Shown here in pieces: positions 43,316 to 52,124 of a stretch of DNA of 64,000 nt. The position numbers and the translations under genes are program-made. The first letter of the stretch is position 1, and each line of letters starts with the position of its first letter. Source of the DNA: PCRC01 sp040384665. GTDB taxonomy: Bacteria > Pseudomonadota > Gammaproteobacteria > Burkholderiales > Burkholderiaceae_C. Below the pieces are notes generated by a model. That model was not told where the DNA came from, searched no databases, and saw only the letters and a program-made list of their open reading frames with translations. The stretch covers positions 231,292 through 295,291 of the forward strand of contig JAZKIY010000011.1 in NCBI GenBank assembly GCA_040384665.1, written 5' to 3'.

Positions 43316-43780
43316 TTAGAGACGGACCGGCTGGTTCTGCAGTTCGCGGTACCAGTCGGCGGTGAGGGCGAGGAAAAAGGCCTGGCGTGTCTGGCCGTTG
43401 GCGAACTCCACGCCGTAAGGGCGGTGGCGCACGCTGACGGTGTGGTCTTGGGTCAGGCCGCTTTGGTCGTAGGCTTTTTGCGGCACGGTGACCAGCACCT
43501 CGCCATCGGCCGTGGCATCGGCCACGGCTTGGAGCGTCAGGGTCACGTTGCCTGGCTGTTCAGCGGCAGCGACCTGAATGACCTTGTAGTCGCCTTCGGC
43601 CACACCGGTGGCGCGCGACGAGCTGTTGCTGGAACCCTTGACCGAGTCCGAGATGCTGCCGACCGAGGTGGCAATGCTGTCGGCCAGCGAGGAGGTCGCG
43701 GTGGAGCTGGCCAGTGCTGGCAGCGCCACGGCGCCGAACGCGAGGGTCAGGCAGGCGAGGGTGGTGGTCAGGTGGATCAT
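43316..43780 (-). CDS. Exported hypothetical protein
   Basis: A 154-residue protein with a signal peptide (LACLTLAFGAVALPALAS), a Ser/Thr-rich stretch (residues 24-57) and a C-terminal beta-rich part (NVTLTLQAVADATADGEVLVTVPQ...GVEFANGQTRQAFFLALTADW). Not recognised as a named domain. It sits directly upstream of the DUF2145 gene in the same orientation, an arrangement I associate with Burkholderiales, so the two periplasmic proteins may work together. Confidence 0.7.
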   Translation of the reverse strand: MIHLTTTLACLTLAFGAVALPALASSTATSSLADSIATSVGSISDSVKGSSNSSSRATGVAEGDYKVIQVAAAEQPGNVTLTLQAVADATADGEVLVTVPQKAYDQSGLTQDHTVSVRHRPYGVEFANGQTRQAFFLALTADWYRELQNQPVRL

Positions 43781-43858
43781 GCGGGTTCCTTGCGAAGGGC
43801 GGTTGTCGTCAAACGATGATACCGCCCCCCGCCCCGCAGCGGTGTTGCCCGCCGTGGG

Positions 43859-44323
43859 TTAATTGGTCAACGCGAGGTTGATGATCAGCCCGGTGGCAAT
43901 GGCAATCAGCGCGTAGTCGGTGCCGACCTGCACCCACTGCTGGCCACGCGGCGGTGCGCTCAGGCGGTGACCGCGCCAGTCGTTCACGTAGTACTGGCGG
44001 CTGCGGTACTCGGCCGGGATGTGGCCACCCCGGTAAAACTGCGGGCCACGGGCGCCGGGGTAGAAGCGGTCGTTGCGGGCGTTGCCGTAGTTCTGGCCGC
44101 GTTGGCCCTGGTAGCCGCCGTTGTAATAACCCTGGCGGTTGTCATGGCGGTCATGGTCGCGGCGGTCGGCATGGCGACCATCCCGGCCATCGCGATCGTT
44201 GTGGCCGCGCTGTTCGGAACGCTGTTCGTTGCCGCGGCCGCGACGGTCGTTGTCGTCGGCATAAGACAGTGAGGCAAAGCCCATGGAAGCGGCGAGTGCA
44301 CACACAATGGCGGTGGATTTCAT
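43859..44323 (-). CDS. RcnB-family protein
   Basis: A 154-residue exported protein: signal peptide (IVCALAASMGFASLSYAD), a highly charged low-complexity region rich in Arg, Asp, His and Gly (residues 25-80), and a C-terminal RcnB-like module (YYVNDWRGHRLSAPPRGQQWVQVGTDYALIAIATGLI). RcnB proteins have been tied to nickel/cobalt homeostasis in the periplasm; many homologues have no known metal role. The His-rich linker could bind metal. Confidence 0.82.
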   Translation of the reverse strand: MKSTAIVCALAASMGFASLSYADDNDRRGRGNEQRSEQRGHNDRDGRDGRHADRRDHDRHDNRQGYYNGGYQGQRGQNYGNARNDRFYPGARGPQFYRGGHIPAEYRSRQYYVNDWRGHRLSAPPRGQQWVQVGTDYALIAIATGLIINLALTN

Positions 44324-44426
44324 AGATGCTTTCGGGGTTGGTGAGACTTCATCTTCGGCGCCGGGCGTATCGCGGGTGCGTGGGCTCGGCATTGTTTTGT
44401 AAAGACAGGTTGCAAGCTGTGCAAGC

Positions 44427-44645
44427 TCAAGGCTTGCCCGGCTGGATGTTGCCTTCGCGCACATGGCGGTCGTATTCGTCGCGCGGTATGGCCGCAGAGC
44501 CGGCGCTGCCGTCGCTGGCGGTCCAGCCCAGCGTCGCGCTGTCGGCTGCGATGTCAATTTCCAGTGGGCCAACGGGGATTGGCATCAGCACACCGTCCCC
44601 CGCACGAAAACAGACTTTCCCGGTGATGCGACCTTGTTGTGACAT
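44427..44645 (-). CDS. Small hypothetical protein
   Basis: A 72-residue soluble protein (starts SQQGRITGKVCFRAGDGVLMPIP, ends HVREGNIQPGKP) of no recognised family. The ATG at 44645 has CAGGAGGATGGC upstream, a strong ribosome binding site, which is the main support. It stands alone between rcnB-like and DUF1134 genes. The composition, with two short strands and an acidic-basic tail, suggests a small beta-rich fold. Confidence 0.6.
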   Translation of the reverse strand: MSQQGRITGKVCFRAGDGVLMPIPVGPLEIDIAADSATLGWTASDGSAGSAAIPRDEYDRHVREGNIQPGKP

Positions 44646-44836
44646 GCCATCCTCCTGACGGTGGTTTCAATGTCCCATTGAAGCGCTGCCAGGGGCCAGC
44701 AGGTGTCAGCCAAACACCCGGCTGCAGGCCAGACGGCGGCGCGATACGCCACGCCACCGACCCAGAGGAGGCGCGCCGGCGTCACCGGAAAGTGCCAGAA
44801 TGTTCGTGTCAATGGGCACACAACCAGGAGCACACC

Positions 44837-45427
44837 ATGAACACCACCGTTTGTTTCCACCCCCTTCGGTCGCTGCGCACCGCCCTGAAAGCGGCGTTGC
44901 TGGCCACCCTGCTCGCCGCCGTGCCCGCCTTCGCGGCGGACGACAAGACCTTTGACCAGGAGTCGGTGTTGAAAGACGCCACCGAGTTCTTTGGCAGCAG
45001 CACCGAAGGCCTGGCCAAGGTGATCGAGAAGGCGTTCAAGGACCACGGCCGCCCGGTGGGTTACATCAAGGGCGAAGAAGCCAGCGGTGCGCTCACCGTG
45101 GGCCTGCGTTACGGCGACGGCGTGCTCACGCTCAAGGGCGGTGCCAGCCGCAAGGTGTTCTGGCAAGGCCCGTCGATTGGTTTTGACGTCGGCGCCAACG
45201 CCTCCAAGGTGTTCACGCTGGTCTACAACATGAGCAGCACCCAGCAAATCTTCAAGCGCTACCCGTCGGTGGACGGCAGCCTCTATTACGTGGGAGGTGC
45301 GGGCATCAACTACCAGCAGCGCGGCAAGGTGGTGCTGGCCCCGATCCGCCTCGGTGTGGGCCTGCGCGCTGGCGCCAGCGTGGGCTACCTGAACTACACC
45401 GCTGAAAAAACGCTGAACCCGTTTTGA
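44837..45427 (+). CDS. DUF1134 (EipA-like) exported protein
   Basis: A 196-residue protein with a signal peptide (ALLATLLAAVPAFAAD) and a DUF1134 domain (GSSTEGLAKVIEKAFKDHGRPVGYIKGEEASGA, later GASRKVFWQGPSIGFDVGANASKVFTLVYNM). EipA of Brucella is a periplasmic protein needed for envelope integrity, so a similar role is likely. A perfect-looking ACCAGGAGCACACC precedes the ATG. Downstream the ketopantoate reductase-like gene starts within nine bases. Confidence 0.85.
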   Translation: MNTTVCFHPLRSLRTALKAALLATLLAAVPAFAADDKTFDQESVLKDATEFFGSSTEGLAKVIEKAFKDHGRPVGYIKGEEASGALTVGLRYGDGVLTLKGGASRKVFWQGPSIGFDVGANASKVFTLVYNMSSTQQIFKRYPSVDGSLYYVGGAGINYQQRGKVVLAPIRLGVGLRAGASVGYLNYTAEKTLNPF

Positions 45428-45435
45428 ACGCGCCC

Positions 45436-46347
45436 ATGCCTACCGCTCTGCTGCCGGTGGCCGTGATGGGCGCCGGCGCTGTCGGCTGCTTCTTTGGCGG
45501 CATGCTGGCCCGCGCCGGACACGACGTGGTGCTGATCGGCCGGCCCGCGCATGTGGACGCCATCCAGCGCCATGGCCTGCACCTGCAGGCCAAGACCTTT
45601 GACGAACACGTGCCGCTGCGCGCCAGCACCGACGCCAGCGCGGTGCGGGGCGCGGGGCTGGTGTTGTTCTGCGTCAAAAGCACCGACACCGCATCGGCAG
45701 GCGCCGAACTGCGCCCGCACCTGGCCCCCGGGGCATTGCTGTTGACGATGCAGAACGGCGTGGACAACGCCGAGCGCCTGCGCACCGTGGTGACCCACGA
45801 GGTGGCCGCCGCCGTGGTGTACGTGGCCACAGAAATGGCCGGCCCCGGCCATGTGCTGCACCACGGGCGGGGCGAGCTGGTGATCGAACCCTCGAGCGCC
45901 AGCGCCGATGTGGCGCGCCAGTTCATCGCCGCGGGCGTGCCCACGGAAGTGTCGGCCAACGTGCGCGGCGCGCTGTGGGCCAAGCTGACCGTCAACTGCG
46001 CCTACAACGCGCTCTCGGCGCTGTCAAAAAGCCCCTATGGCCGGCTGGTGCTGGCCCCGGGCGTGCCCGACGTGATGCGCGACGTGGTGGCCGAATGCCG
46101 TGCCGTGGCGCAAGCCGACGGTGTGGTGCTGCCGCCCGACATGGACACCGCCGTGCGCCGCATTGCCGAGACCATGCCGACCCAGTTCTCGTCCACCGCG
46201 CAAGACCTGATGCGCGGCAAACCCAGCGAGATCGACCACCTGAACGGTTACGTGGTGCAGCGCGGCGAAGCGCTGGGCGTGCCCACGCCCGCCAACCGGG
46301 TGCTGCACACGCTGGTGAAGCTGGTGGAGGCGGGCCGGGCCGCGTAG
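45436..46347 (+). CDS. panE: 2-dehydropantoate 2-reductase (PanE-like)
   Basis: NADPH-dependent ketopantoate reductase of pantothenate synthesis, or a related reductase: 303 residues with the Rossmann motif VMGAGAVGCFFGGMLARAG, FCVKSTDT, the QNGVDN motif, and the catalytic Lys in ALWAKLTVNCAYNAL. The C-terminal S-x-x-x-D appears as KPSEIDHLNGYV. Members are often paralogues with other 2-oxo acid substrates. A TTG at 45424 overlapping the previous stop is an alternative start. Confidence 0.85.
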   Translation: MPTALLPVAVMGAGAVGCFFGGMLARAGHDVVLIGRPAHVDAIQRHGLHLQAKTFDEHVPLRASTDASAVRGAGLVLFCVKSTDTASAGAELRPHLAPGALLLTMQNGVDNAERLRTVVTHEVAAAVVYVATEMAGPGHVLHHGRGELVIEPSSASADVARQFIAAGVPTEVSANVRGALWAKLTVNCAYNALSALSKSPYGRLVLAPGVPDVMRDVVAECRAVAQADGVVLPPDMDTAVRRIAETMPTQFSSTAQDLMRGKPSEIDHLNGYVVQRGEALGVPTPANRVLHTLVKLVEAGRAA

Positions 46348-46350
46348 GGC

Positions 46351-46941
46351 TCAGCGCTTCGGCGCAAAGCCGATCTCCAGCCCGTCGCGGGTGACGGTGA
46401 TGGTGTCGGGCTGCAGCCCCATGCCGTCGGGCAACGCCAGGTCTTGCGGGCGCAGCCGGTGCACCACCACCTCGCGCAGGTTGTCGCGCACCAGGCCGGG
46501 TAGGGTGGCTTGCAACAGCTCGGTGGTGCCAGGGTTGAGCCCTTCCATGCGCAGCGAGCGCACCTGCAACTGGTGCGCGCGGAGGGTCTGGTCGCTGGGC
46601 TCGTAGCGCAGGGCAAAGTCAATGTCAAAGGTGCCGGGGTAGCTGCGCCCCAGGGCGGGCCCGGCAGCGTTGATGGCCACTGTCGCCGCGAGCCGGTTTT
46701 GCTCGGGCAGCAGGCGCAGCAGCGGCGATTTCACGTCCAGATCGACCAGCCCGGCCACCTGGTAGCGCATCGGGAAACGTTGTGCTACCGCCTGCTGCAG
46801 CTGCGCGGCCGACACGGTGTAGCTCGGCTTGCCTTGCGCCAGTGCCGCGTGCGTGCCAGCCAGCGCGGCCCAGATGAACAGCGCCAGCAGCATGGCTTGG
46901 GCAACCGCGTAGGCGGTGAGGGAACGGGGCAATGTCTTCAT
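46351..46941 (-). CDS. DUF1439 family exported protein
   Basis: A 196-residue protein with an uncleaved or cleaved N-terminal signal (AQAMLLALFIWAALAGTHAALAQ) and a DUF1439 domain (YTVSAAQLQQAVAQRFPMRYQVAGLVDLDVKSP...RLRPQDLALPDG). The fold is related to tubular lipid-binding (TULIP-like) proteins such as E. coli YceB; function unknown. Convergent with panE, three bases apart, and divergent from the YadGH-type exporter. Confidence 0.82.
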   Translation of the reverse strand: MKTLPRSLTAYAVAQAMLLALFIWAALAGTHAALAQGKPSYTVSAAQLQQAVAQRFPMRYQVAGLVDLDVKSPLLRLLPEQNRLAATVAINAAGPALGRSYPGTFDIDFALRYEPSDQTLRAHQLQVRSLRMEGLNPGTTELLQATLPGLVRDNLREVVVHRLRPQDLALPDGMGLQPDTITVTRDGLEIGFAPKR

Positions 46942-47023
46942 GGGTATGAACTGTAGAGCCTGCGCCAGACCACGGGCGGTGGTGCAGAGCAGCCCTGCGG
47001 CAAATAGGGTATCGTCGCGCCCA

Positions 47024-47952
<929 letters not shown>

Positions 47953-47956
<4 letters not shown>

Positions 47957-48714
47957 ATTTCTACGCCATTCGCGCCATTTACCAGTTCGAGATGGCGCGC
48001 ACCTTCCGCACGCTGCTGCAAAGCATCGTCTCGCCGGTGGTGTCCACTTCGCTGTACTTTGTGGTGTTTGGCTCGGCCATTGGCTCGCGCATTCCCGAGG
48101 TGGGCGGCGTGAGCTACGGCGCCTTCATCGTGCCGGGGCTGGTGATGCTGTCGCTGCTGACGCAGAGCATTTCCAACGCCTCGTTTGGCATCTACTTTCC
48201 CAAGTTCACCGGCACCATTTACGAGCTGCTGTCGGCGCCCATTTCCACGCTGGAGATTGTGATTGCCTACGTGGGCGCGGCGGCCACCAAGTCGATTGCG
48301 CTGGGGCTGATTATTTTGGCTACGGCGGCGCTGTTTGTGCCGCTGCAGATCATGCACCCCGGCTTCATGCTGCTGTTCTTGGTGCTCACGTCGGTGACCT
48401 TCAGCCTGCTGGGTTTCATCATCGGCATCTGGGCTGACGGTTTTGAGAAGCTGCAGTTCATTCCCACGCTGATCGTCACGCCGCTCACCTTTCTGGGTGG
48501 CAGCTTCTATTCCATCGACATGCTGCCGCCGTTCTGGCAGACGGTGACGTTGTTCAACCCCGTGGTCTACCTTGTGAGCGGCTTCCGCTGGAGTTTTTAC
48601 GGCGTGTCCGACGTGGGCGTGGGCCTGAGCCTGGGCATGACGCTGCTGTTCACAGCGCTGTGCCTGGGCGGGGTCGCCTGGATCTTCAAGACCGGCTACC
48701 GCCTCAAGAGTTAG
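47953..48714 (+). CDS. ABC-2 transporter permease (YadH-like)
   Basis: A 253-residue inner-membrane permease with six predicted TM helices. Features of the family are FRTLLQSIVSPVVSTSLYFVVFG near the start, the IYELLSAPIS coupling region and TPLTFLGGSFYSIDMLPPFWQ. It pairs with the upstream YadG-like ATPase. The stop codon overlaps the stop of the convergent hydrolase (TTAG), leaving no intergenic space. Confidence 0.92.
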
Positions 48715-49583
48715 GCTCGCACCATCATGGACGCGTCGCTGGCGGCAATCGGGTCGCCGGTGCGGTTGAAGGTTTCCAGCCAGGTGGCGTAGCCGCTCAT
48801 CTGGCCAATCTCCCAGGGGTGGAAGCCGGGCTTGAAATAGGCCATGAAGTGGCCCAGGATGGGCATGTACAGGCCGCCCGGCTTGTACATCCACCACAGG
48901 CCCTTGAGCATCAGCCCGGCGCGCTTGAAGAAGCCGAAACCGTCGGCCTTGAACATGCGGTTGATGACGATGAAGGTGCCAATCGGGAAACCGATGGTGG
49001 TGATGATCAGGCCCAGAATGCGCTGGAAGTAGCCCACGCCAGCAACCTTTTGCATCACGTCAAACGCCACCGCCTTGTGCTCGACTTCCTCGATCGAGTG
49101 CCAGGTGTACATGGCGCGCACGCGGCGGTCGGCCCGCTCCAGCACCTTGGCTTCTTCAAAGCCGTGCGCCATCAGTGCGGTCATGTGTTCCAGCGCGGCG
49201 GTGATGGACAGCGTCATCTTGCGCGACAGGATGCTGCGCGCCAGCTTGAACAGCACCCACACGGTGATCTTCTCGATGCGGTCCACGTCCACGCCCTGCG
49301 CTTTCACGCGGTCGTTGAACTGGCGGTGCACCATGCCGTGTTGGCCTTCCTGGCGGGTGAAGTCTTTCACCTCGGCCAGCAGCTTGGGGTCGGTGATCTG
49401 GGCCTTGAAATCGCGCACGCAGGTAATAAAGAAACGCTCGCCTTCGGGGAAGAAGGTCGACATGGCGTCGAAGAACCGCGTCTTGAACGGGTCGTTGTCG
49501 AGCCAGAAGCGGGGGATGTCGCCGTCAAGCCCGAAGTCGAGCTTTTCGCGGGGGACGATGGCGTGGTCGGTATGGGAGTTCAT
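48711..49583 (-). CDS. Predicted metal-dependent hydrolase (PF10118-like)
   Basis: A 290-residue helical protein that looks like the YchN-like metal-dependent hydrolase family in PF10118. Repeated acidic and His residues line up as in diiron four-helix proteins: TRQEGQHGMVHRQFN and WHSIEEVEHKAVAFDV, with GERFFITC before them. No substrate is known. The promoter region contains an 18-bp perfect palindrome overlapping a -35 box, so expression is probably controlled by a dedicated regulator. Confidence 0.82.
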   Translation of the reverse strand: MNSHTDHAIVPREKLDFGLDGDIPRFWLDNDPFKTRFFDAMSTFFPEGERFFITCVRDFKAQITDPKLLAEVKDFTRQEGQHGMVHRQFNDRVKAQGVDVDRIEKITVWVLFKLARSILSRKMTLSITAALEHMTALMAHGFEEAKVLERADRRVRAMYTWHSIEEVEHKAVAFDVMQKVAGVGYFQRILGLIITTIGFPIGTFIVINRMFKADGFGFFKRAGLMLKGLWWMYKPGGLYMPILGHFMAYFKPGFHPWEIGQMSGYATWLETFNRTGDPIAASDASMMVRA

Positions 49584-49663
49584 AAAAACCCTTTCGAATG
49601 GTTGCTCCGGTCCACAAGGTTGGCCGGAGGCTGGGCTGGTACCATTGGGTACCGCATGACTAC

Positions 49664-49692
49664 AATTTAACTGTGACATTGATCAATGTCAA
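49664..49692 (-). promoter_or_regulatory. Promoter with perfect 18-bp palindrome
   Basis: On the minus strand TTGACA (49692-49687) is followed after 17 bases by TAAATT. The palindrome TGACATTGATCAATGTCA (49674-49691) covers the -35 and most of the spacer. TTGATCAATGTCAA within it matches the FNR/Anr consensus TTGAT-N4-ATCAA with one mismatch, but a TetR-type operator is as likely. Confidence 0.55.
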
Positions 49693-49730
49693 GTACGAGG
49701 CGGAAGTTTTTCGGGGTTTTACAAAATAAG

Positions 49731-49788
49731 GCAACCATTCGGTTGCTTCTTCTGAAAATCAGACCATAATGCAACCAGGAGATTGCAT
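49731..49788 (+). promoter_or_regulatory. Candidate ArsR operators
   Basis: GCAACC-ATTC-GGTTGC (49731-49746) and ATGCAA-N8-TTGCAT (49769-49788, covering the ribosome binding site) lie directly upstream of the SRPBCC-ArsR operon. The shared GCAA/TTGC arms suggest binding by the ArsR protein encoded there. Confidence 0.45.
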
Positions 49789-50277
49789 ATGACCACTTCA
49801 ACCGCCCCTTCCACCACCCCGTCGGACACCGACCGCATCGAGCGCAGCATCGCCATCGCCGCGCCCCGCGCCCGCGTCTGGCGTGCCCTGGCCAACGCCG
49901 AGGAATTTGGCCGCTGGTTTGGCGCCAACCTGCAGGGCCAGGCCTTTGTGTCCGGCCAGCGCACGCGCGGGCCCATGACCATTCCTGGCTGCGAACACAT
50001 CCCGTTTGACGTGGTCGTCGAGCGGGTCGAGCCCGAGAACGTGCTCAGTTTTCGCTGGCACCCCTACCCCAAAGACCCGGCGGTGGACTATTCCAAAGAA
50101 GAGCGCACCCTCGTCACGCTGAGCCTGCACGACACCGCCCAGGGCACGCTGCTCACGGTGGTGGAGTCGGGTTTTGACAAGGTGCCACCGGCCCGCCGCA
50201 TGGAAGCCTTCTGCATGAACGGCCACGGCTGGGAAGTGCAACTCGCCAACGTGCAGCGTCATGCCAGCGCCGGCTGA
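49789..50277 (+). CDS. SRPBCC (AHSA1-like) protein
   Basis: A 162-residue SRPBCC-fold protein of the activator-of-Hsp90 AHSA1/YndB type: IERSIAIAAPRARVWRALANAEEFGRWFGA at the start, VLSFRWHPY and the C-terminal WEVQLANVQRHA helix. The ATG follows AGGAGATTGCAT. It precedes an ArsR regulator with a 17-base overlap, a common pairing in which the ArsR protein controls the operon and the SRPBCC protein may bind its ligand. Confidence 0.85.
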   Translation: MTTSTAPSTTPSDTDRIERSIAIAAPRARVWRALANAEEFGRWFGANLQGQAFVSGQRTRGPMTIPGCEHIPFDVVVERVEPENVLSFRWHPYPKDPAVDYSKEERTLVTLSLHDTAQGTLLTVVESGFDKVPPARRMEAFCMNGHGWEVQLANVQRHASAG

Positions 50278-50611
50278 CGCCACGCGGCCACCGGCCGAGC
50301 TGGCGAACGTCTTTTTTGCGCTGGGCGACAAGACCCGGCTGCGGCTGGTGGCCGTGCTGTGTGCCGGCGGCGCGTTGTCCATCGCGCAGCTCACCGACAC
50401 CACCGCCATCACCCGCCAGGCCGTCACCAAACACCTGCAGGTGCTGGCGCAGGCCGGGCTGGTGCACGACCTGAAACAGGGCCGCGAGCGGCTGTGGCAG
50501 CTTGACCCGGCGCAGATCGAAGAAGCCCGCCGCTCGCTGGAGCAGATTGGCCAGCAGTGGGAACAGTCGCTCGCCAAGCTCAAGGCGTTTATTGAAGACA
50601 ACCCTGCCTGA
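50261..50611 (+). CDS. ArsR-family transcriptional regulator
   Basis: A 116-residue winged-helix repressor: FFALGDKTRLRLVAVLCAGGALSIAQL, recognition helix region TDTTAITRQAVTKHLQVLAQAGLV, wing KQGRERLWQL. There is no CXC metal-binding motif, so it is probably not an arsenic or metal sensor but the SRPBCC-associated type. It overlaps the upstream gene by 17 bases and likely autoregulates through the GCAA/TTGC dyads at 49731-49788. Confidence 0.88.
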   Translation: MPAPADATRPPAELANVFFALGDKTRLRLVAVLCAGGALSIAQLTDTTAITRQAVTKHLQVLAQAGLVHDLKQGRERLWQLDPAQIEEARRSLEQIGQQWEQSLAKLKAFIEDNPA

Positions 50612-50667
50612 ACGGCTCGCTAGGGACTTTCAGGCGTCAAAAATGGCTCTCCCAGCCGCACCCAAGG

Positions 50668-50737
50668 TGTTTTTCAGATGAAAATGGCCATGAGCCAGCG
50701 GGTTTTCTCACTACTTTGCTATTAAAAGTAGAGCAGT
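50668..50737 (+). repeat. Dispersed intergenic repeat, copy E (diverged)
   Basis: Matches the other copies in GTTTTTCAGATGAAAATGG, ATGAGCC and TTTGCTATTAAAAGTAGAGCA, but the middle is diverged. It may be a hybrid with another repeat (CAAAAATGGCTCT, 50638-50650). Confidence 0.55.
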
Positions 50738-50816
50738 CAGGCGGTGGATGCCGCCCGGCATGCCGCATGCCGGACAATCAGGGCATCCCCCTGAAACAGA
50801 AGAAGAACGCGCACCC

Positions 50817-51767
50817 ATGGCCATCCAGTGGTTCCCCGGACACATGCACCTCACCCGCAAGGCGATTGCCGAGCGGGTGAAAGAGATCGACGTGGTCATC
50901 GAGGTGCTCGACGCGCGCCTGCCCGGCTCCAGCGCCAACCCGCTGCTGAGCGAGATGACCGGCCACAAGCCCACGCTGAAAATCCTCAACAAGCAGGACG
51001 TGGCCGACCCAGCCCGCACCGAAGCCTGGCTGGCCCACTACAACGCCCAGCCCGACACCCGTGCACTGGCGCTGCAGGCCACCGACGGCGGCGCCGTGCA
51101 AAAGCTCGCCGCCCTGTGCAAGGCGCTGGCGCCCACACGCGGGGGCATGGTCAAGCCCATGCGGGTGCTGATCTGCGGCGTGCCCAACGTCGGCAAATCC
51201 ACCCTCATCAACGCGTTGAGCAACAAGCGCCAGGCCAAAACCGGCGACGAAGCTGGCATCACCAAACTGGAACAGCGCATCACGCTGGCCGATGACTTTT
51301 ATCTGTGGGACACGCCTGGCCTGCTGTGGCCGCGCATCATCGTGGCGCAAAGTGGCTATTTGCTGGCCGCCAGCGGCGCCATCGGCCGCAATGCGTACGA
51401 CGAAGAAGAAGTGGCACTGGAACTGCTGGCGCGGCTGCGCCAGCACTACGCCGGCCTGCTGGAAGCACGTTTTCGCTTCAGCGGCGTGGCCGCCATGCAA
51501 GACGAAGAACTGTTGGAAGCGGTAGGCCGCCAGCGCGGCGCGCTGCTGGGCAAAGGCCGCATCAACCTGCAGAAGGCGGCCGAGATTGTCATGCTGGAAT
51601 TTCGCTCCGCCACGCTGGGCCGCATCACGCTGGAGACACCGGAAGAGTTTGCACAGTGGCTGGCCGCCGGCCAGCAATTGGACGCCGAGCGGCTGGCGAA
51701 GAAAGAGGCGAGGGCGGGGAACAAGGGCAAAAAAGAAGCCAGGCAAGAGGGCAAAATACAGCCATGA
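50817..51767 (+). CDS. Circularly permuted ribosome-biogenesis GTPase (YlqF/RbgA-like)
   Basis: A 316-residue GTPase in which the G4 motif (LNKQD) precedes G1 (GVPNVGKST) and G3 (DTPG), the order of the permuted YlqF/RbgA family that acts in late 50S ribosomal subunit assembly. The N-terminal WFPGHM is a family hallmark. A basic Lys-rich tail (KKEARAGNKGKKEARQ) may bind rRNA. The ATG is chosen because it precedes WFPGHM; the stop overlaps the next ATG by four bases. Confidence 0.9.
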   Translation: MAIQWFPGHMHLTRKAIAERVKEIDVVIEVLDARLPGSSANPLLSEMTGHKPTLKILNKQDVADPARTEAWLAHYNAQPDTRALALQATDGGAVQKLAALCKALAPTRGGMVKPMRVLICGVPNVGKSTLINALSNKRQAKTGDEAGITKLEQRITLADDFYLWDTPGLLWPRIIVAQSGYLLAASGAIGRNAYDEEEVALELLARLRQHYAGLLEARFRFSGVAAMQDEELLEAVGRQRGALLGKGRINLQKAAEIVMLEFRSATLGRITLETPEEFAQWLAAGQQLDAERLAKKEARAGNKGKKEARQEGKIQP

Positions 51768-52036
51768 CCGAAGCAACCAACTCCCCCTCTGACGCCACCC
51801 CCAACCGCCCCGCGCTGCCCGACCACCTCTCGGTAGACCCGCGCAGCAAGCACCACGTGGCCGCCGTGTTTGAGCACGACATCGGCATCCGCTTCAACGA
51901 CAAAGAACGCTTCGACGTAGAGGAATACTGCGTCAGCGAAGGTTGGGTGAAAGTGCCCGCCGGCAAAACGGTGGACCGCAAGGGCAAGCCGCTGTTGATC
52001 ACCTTGAAGGGCAAGGTCGAGGCGTTTTACCGGTAA
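51764..52036 (+). CDS. DUF3297 family protein
   Basis: A 90-residue protein of the DUF3297 family, seen as LPDHLSVDPRSKHHVAAVFEHDIGIRFN and VSEGWVKVPAGKTVDRKGKPLLITLKGKVEAFYR. Function unknown. It overlaps the GTPase gene by four bases (ATGA), which suggests co-translation with a ribosome-biogenesis factor, although no interaction is known. Confidence 0.85.
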   Translation: MTEATNSPSDATPNRPALPDHLSVDPRSKHHVAAVFEHDIGIRFNDKERFDVEEYCVSEGWVKVPAGKTVDRKGKPLLITLKGKVEAFYR

Positions 52037-52055
52037 TTGCCAAAGCCCCATGAAA

Positions 52056-52087
52056 AAACCCGCGCCAACCGAAGCTCGCGCGGGTTT
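52056..52087 (-). terminator. Terminator of the catalase-like gene
   Basis: AAACCCGCGC pairs with GCGCGGGTTT around a 12-base loop; on the minus strand GGG is followed by TTTTTT. Its position between two convergent genes makes it usable from both sides. Confidence 0.75.
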
Positions 52088-52124
52088 CAGGGGCCGCAGC
52101 AGCGGCCCTGGCCAAGTTAGCCGC

